Of a stretch of 5,423 bases of DNA, positions 5,007-5,423 are shown piece after piece. The stretch spans positions 1 to 5,423 of the forward strand of contig PXES01000363.1 in the NCBI GenBank assembly GCA_003564655.1. Reading direction: 5' to 3'. Under the pieces are notes generated by a model that saw only the letters and a program-made list of their open reading frames with translations, ran no database searches and had not been told where the DNA came from. Both the position numbers and the translations under genes were made by a program. The stretch comes from Paracoccaceae bacterium. Its GTDB lineage: Bacteria > Pseudomonadota > Alphaproteobacteria > Rhodobacterales > Rhodobacteraceae. Within the stretch, counting starts at the first letter, position 1, and every line of letters starts with the position of its first letter.

Positions 5007-5342
5007 GGCCGATGCGGCCTTTCATCGAAACGCTAACTGGGGTCGAGCATGCCGCATGACGCCTTTGCTCTATCACCCCGACCTGAGGCCCGACCGGCTA
5101 CAGAGCAGGACGAACAATTTCTCTCTGAGCCGCAGTGCCAGAGTGACCACGGCGCATGCCTGCCTGGTTGAAAAGAGGACCCGTAAAGCGAAGGCCGCCC
5201 GCGTCCTCCCTCGACATTGACCGATCCTATATGCGCCTGTAGAGCAACTTCATCGCCATGTTCGGCTGCCTCCATTTGGCAGGATGCTCTGAAGGCGGGG
5301 GCAAGAAAGATCGGAAACCTTCTCTGGCAGACCAACCGTCCG

Positions 5343-5423
5343 TCAGTCCAGTGCCGCGTTTCGCTTCTGCTTCGCCTCGATCATCTGAATTTTCGTGTCA
5401 TAGATCAACGGAAACCCAAAAAA
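5343..5423 (-). CDS. C-terminal end of an unrecognised protein, cut by the window edge
   Basis: A minus-strand frame is open from the right edge for 26 codons and stops at TGA (5343-5345). It reads FFGFPLIYDTKIQMIEAKQ, followed by KRNAALD. The composition (Ile, Lys, Glu, Asp, aromatic residues) looks like a real charged helical C-terminus, unlike the Arg/Pro/Ala-rich shadow frames elsewhere. Its codons (TTT, TTT, TTG, TAT, ATT) are less GC-biased than those of the genes to the left. I do not recognise the family. No convincing terminator follows. The short length makes this tentative. Confidence 0.42.
   Translation of the reverse strand, partial: FFGFPLIYDTKIQMIEAKQKRNAALD

Larger units (their letters stand above)
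4760..5342. other. Gene-poor region with lower GC and imperfect inverted repeats
   Basis: I see no credible coding sequence in these roughly 580 bases. The open frames present (for example 4924-5220 plus and 5033-5335 minus) have no recognisable domain and are rich in Cys, Arg, Ser and Trp, as expected of non-coding sequence. The base composition is visibly less GC-rich than the rest of the window. The 110 bases nearest 4760 hold the lpxD-like leader, including its ribosome-binding site. No clear -35/-10 pair stands out there. Two imperfect inverted repeats are listed separately. The region may be a decayed gene or intergenic relic, but no transposase remnant could be identified. Confidence 0.6.

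Noticed and set aside
4924..5220. 98-codon plus-strand frame in the gene-poor region
   Set aside because: There is no recognisable domain, no clear ribosome-binding site, and a composition rich in Arg, Cys, Asn and Ser. It also runs through the repeat structure at 4929-5006.
5033..5335. 100-codon minus-strand frame in the gene-poor region, considered as a transposase remnant
   Set aside because: I could not match it to any transposase motif, and no terminal inverted repeats or target duplications frame it.

Overview
The window looks like a piece of the chromosome of a GC-rich, Gram-negative, phototrophic alphaproteobacterium, most likely Rhodobacterales. The reasons are the very high GC content, a lipid A acyltransferase-type gene (lpxD-like), and a recognisable 8-vinyl reductase of bacteriochlorophyll synthesis (bciA). 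Every gene I can support lies on the minus strand. The long plus-strand open frames are shadows of these genes.

Read in the direction of transcription (right to left), the layout is as follows. (1) 5343-5423: the last 26 codons of an unrecognised gene that runs off the right edge. (2) 4760-5342: about 580 bases with no credible gene, visibly lower GC, a few imperfect inverted repeats, and the leader of the next gene. (3) 4759-2152: a probable three-gene unit of an LpxD-family acyltransferase, a flavin reductase-like FMN-binding protein, and bciA. The last two overlap. (4) 1942-2146: a roughly 200-base block packed with stem-loops, including a 27-base-arm inverted repeat starting just after the bciA stop codon. 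(5) 1890-1000: an EamA/DMT-family ten-helix transporter ending in three consecutive in-frame stop codons. (6) 885-728: a cobalamin riboswitch. (7) 683-1: its target operon, with a possible 22-codon leader ORF, a small four-cysteine protein, and the start of an ABC importer ATPase of the Fe-siderophore/heme/B12 class, cut by the left edge.

Two themes stand out. The left part is a vitamin B12-controlled uptake operon. The riboswitch should shut off the small cysteine protein and the ABC importer when adenosyl- or methylcobalamin is plentiful. The central part couples a pigment-biosynthesis reductase (BciA) with a flavin reductase-like protein and an LpxD-like acyltransferase, in a context unlike the usual lpxD-fabZ-lpxA cluster. 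I see no insertion sequence, CRISPR array, tRNA or rRNA. The least explained parts are the structured block between bciA and the transporter, a plus-strand promoter-like site and terminator-like hairpin that together bracket the transporter gene in antisense, and the gene-poor right end.
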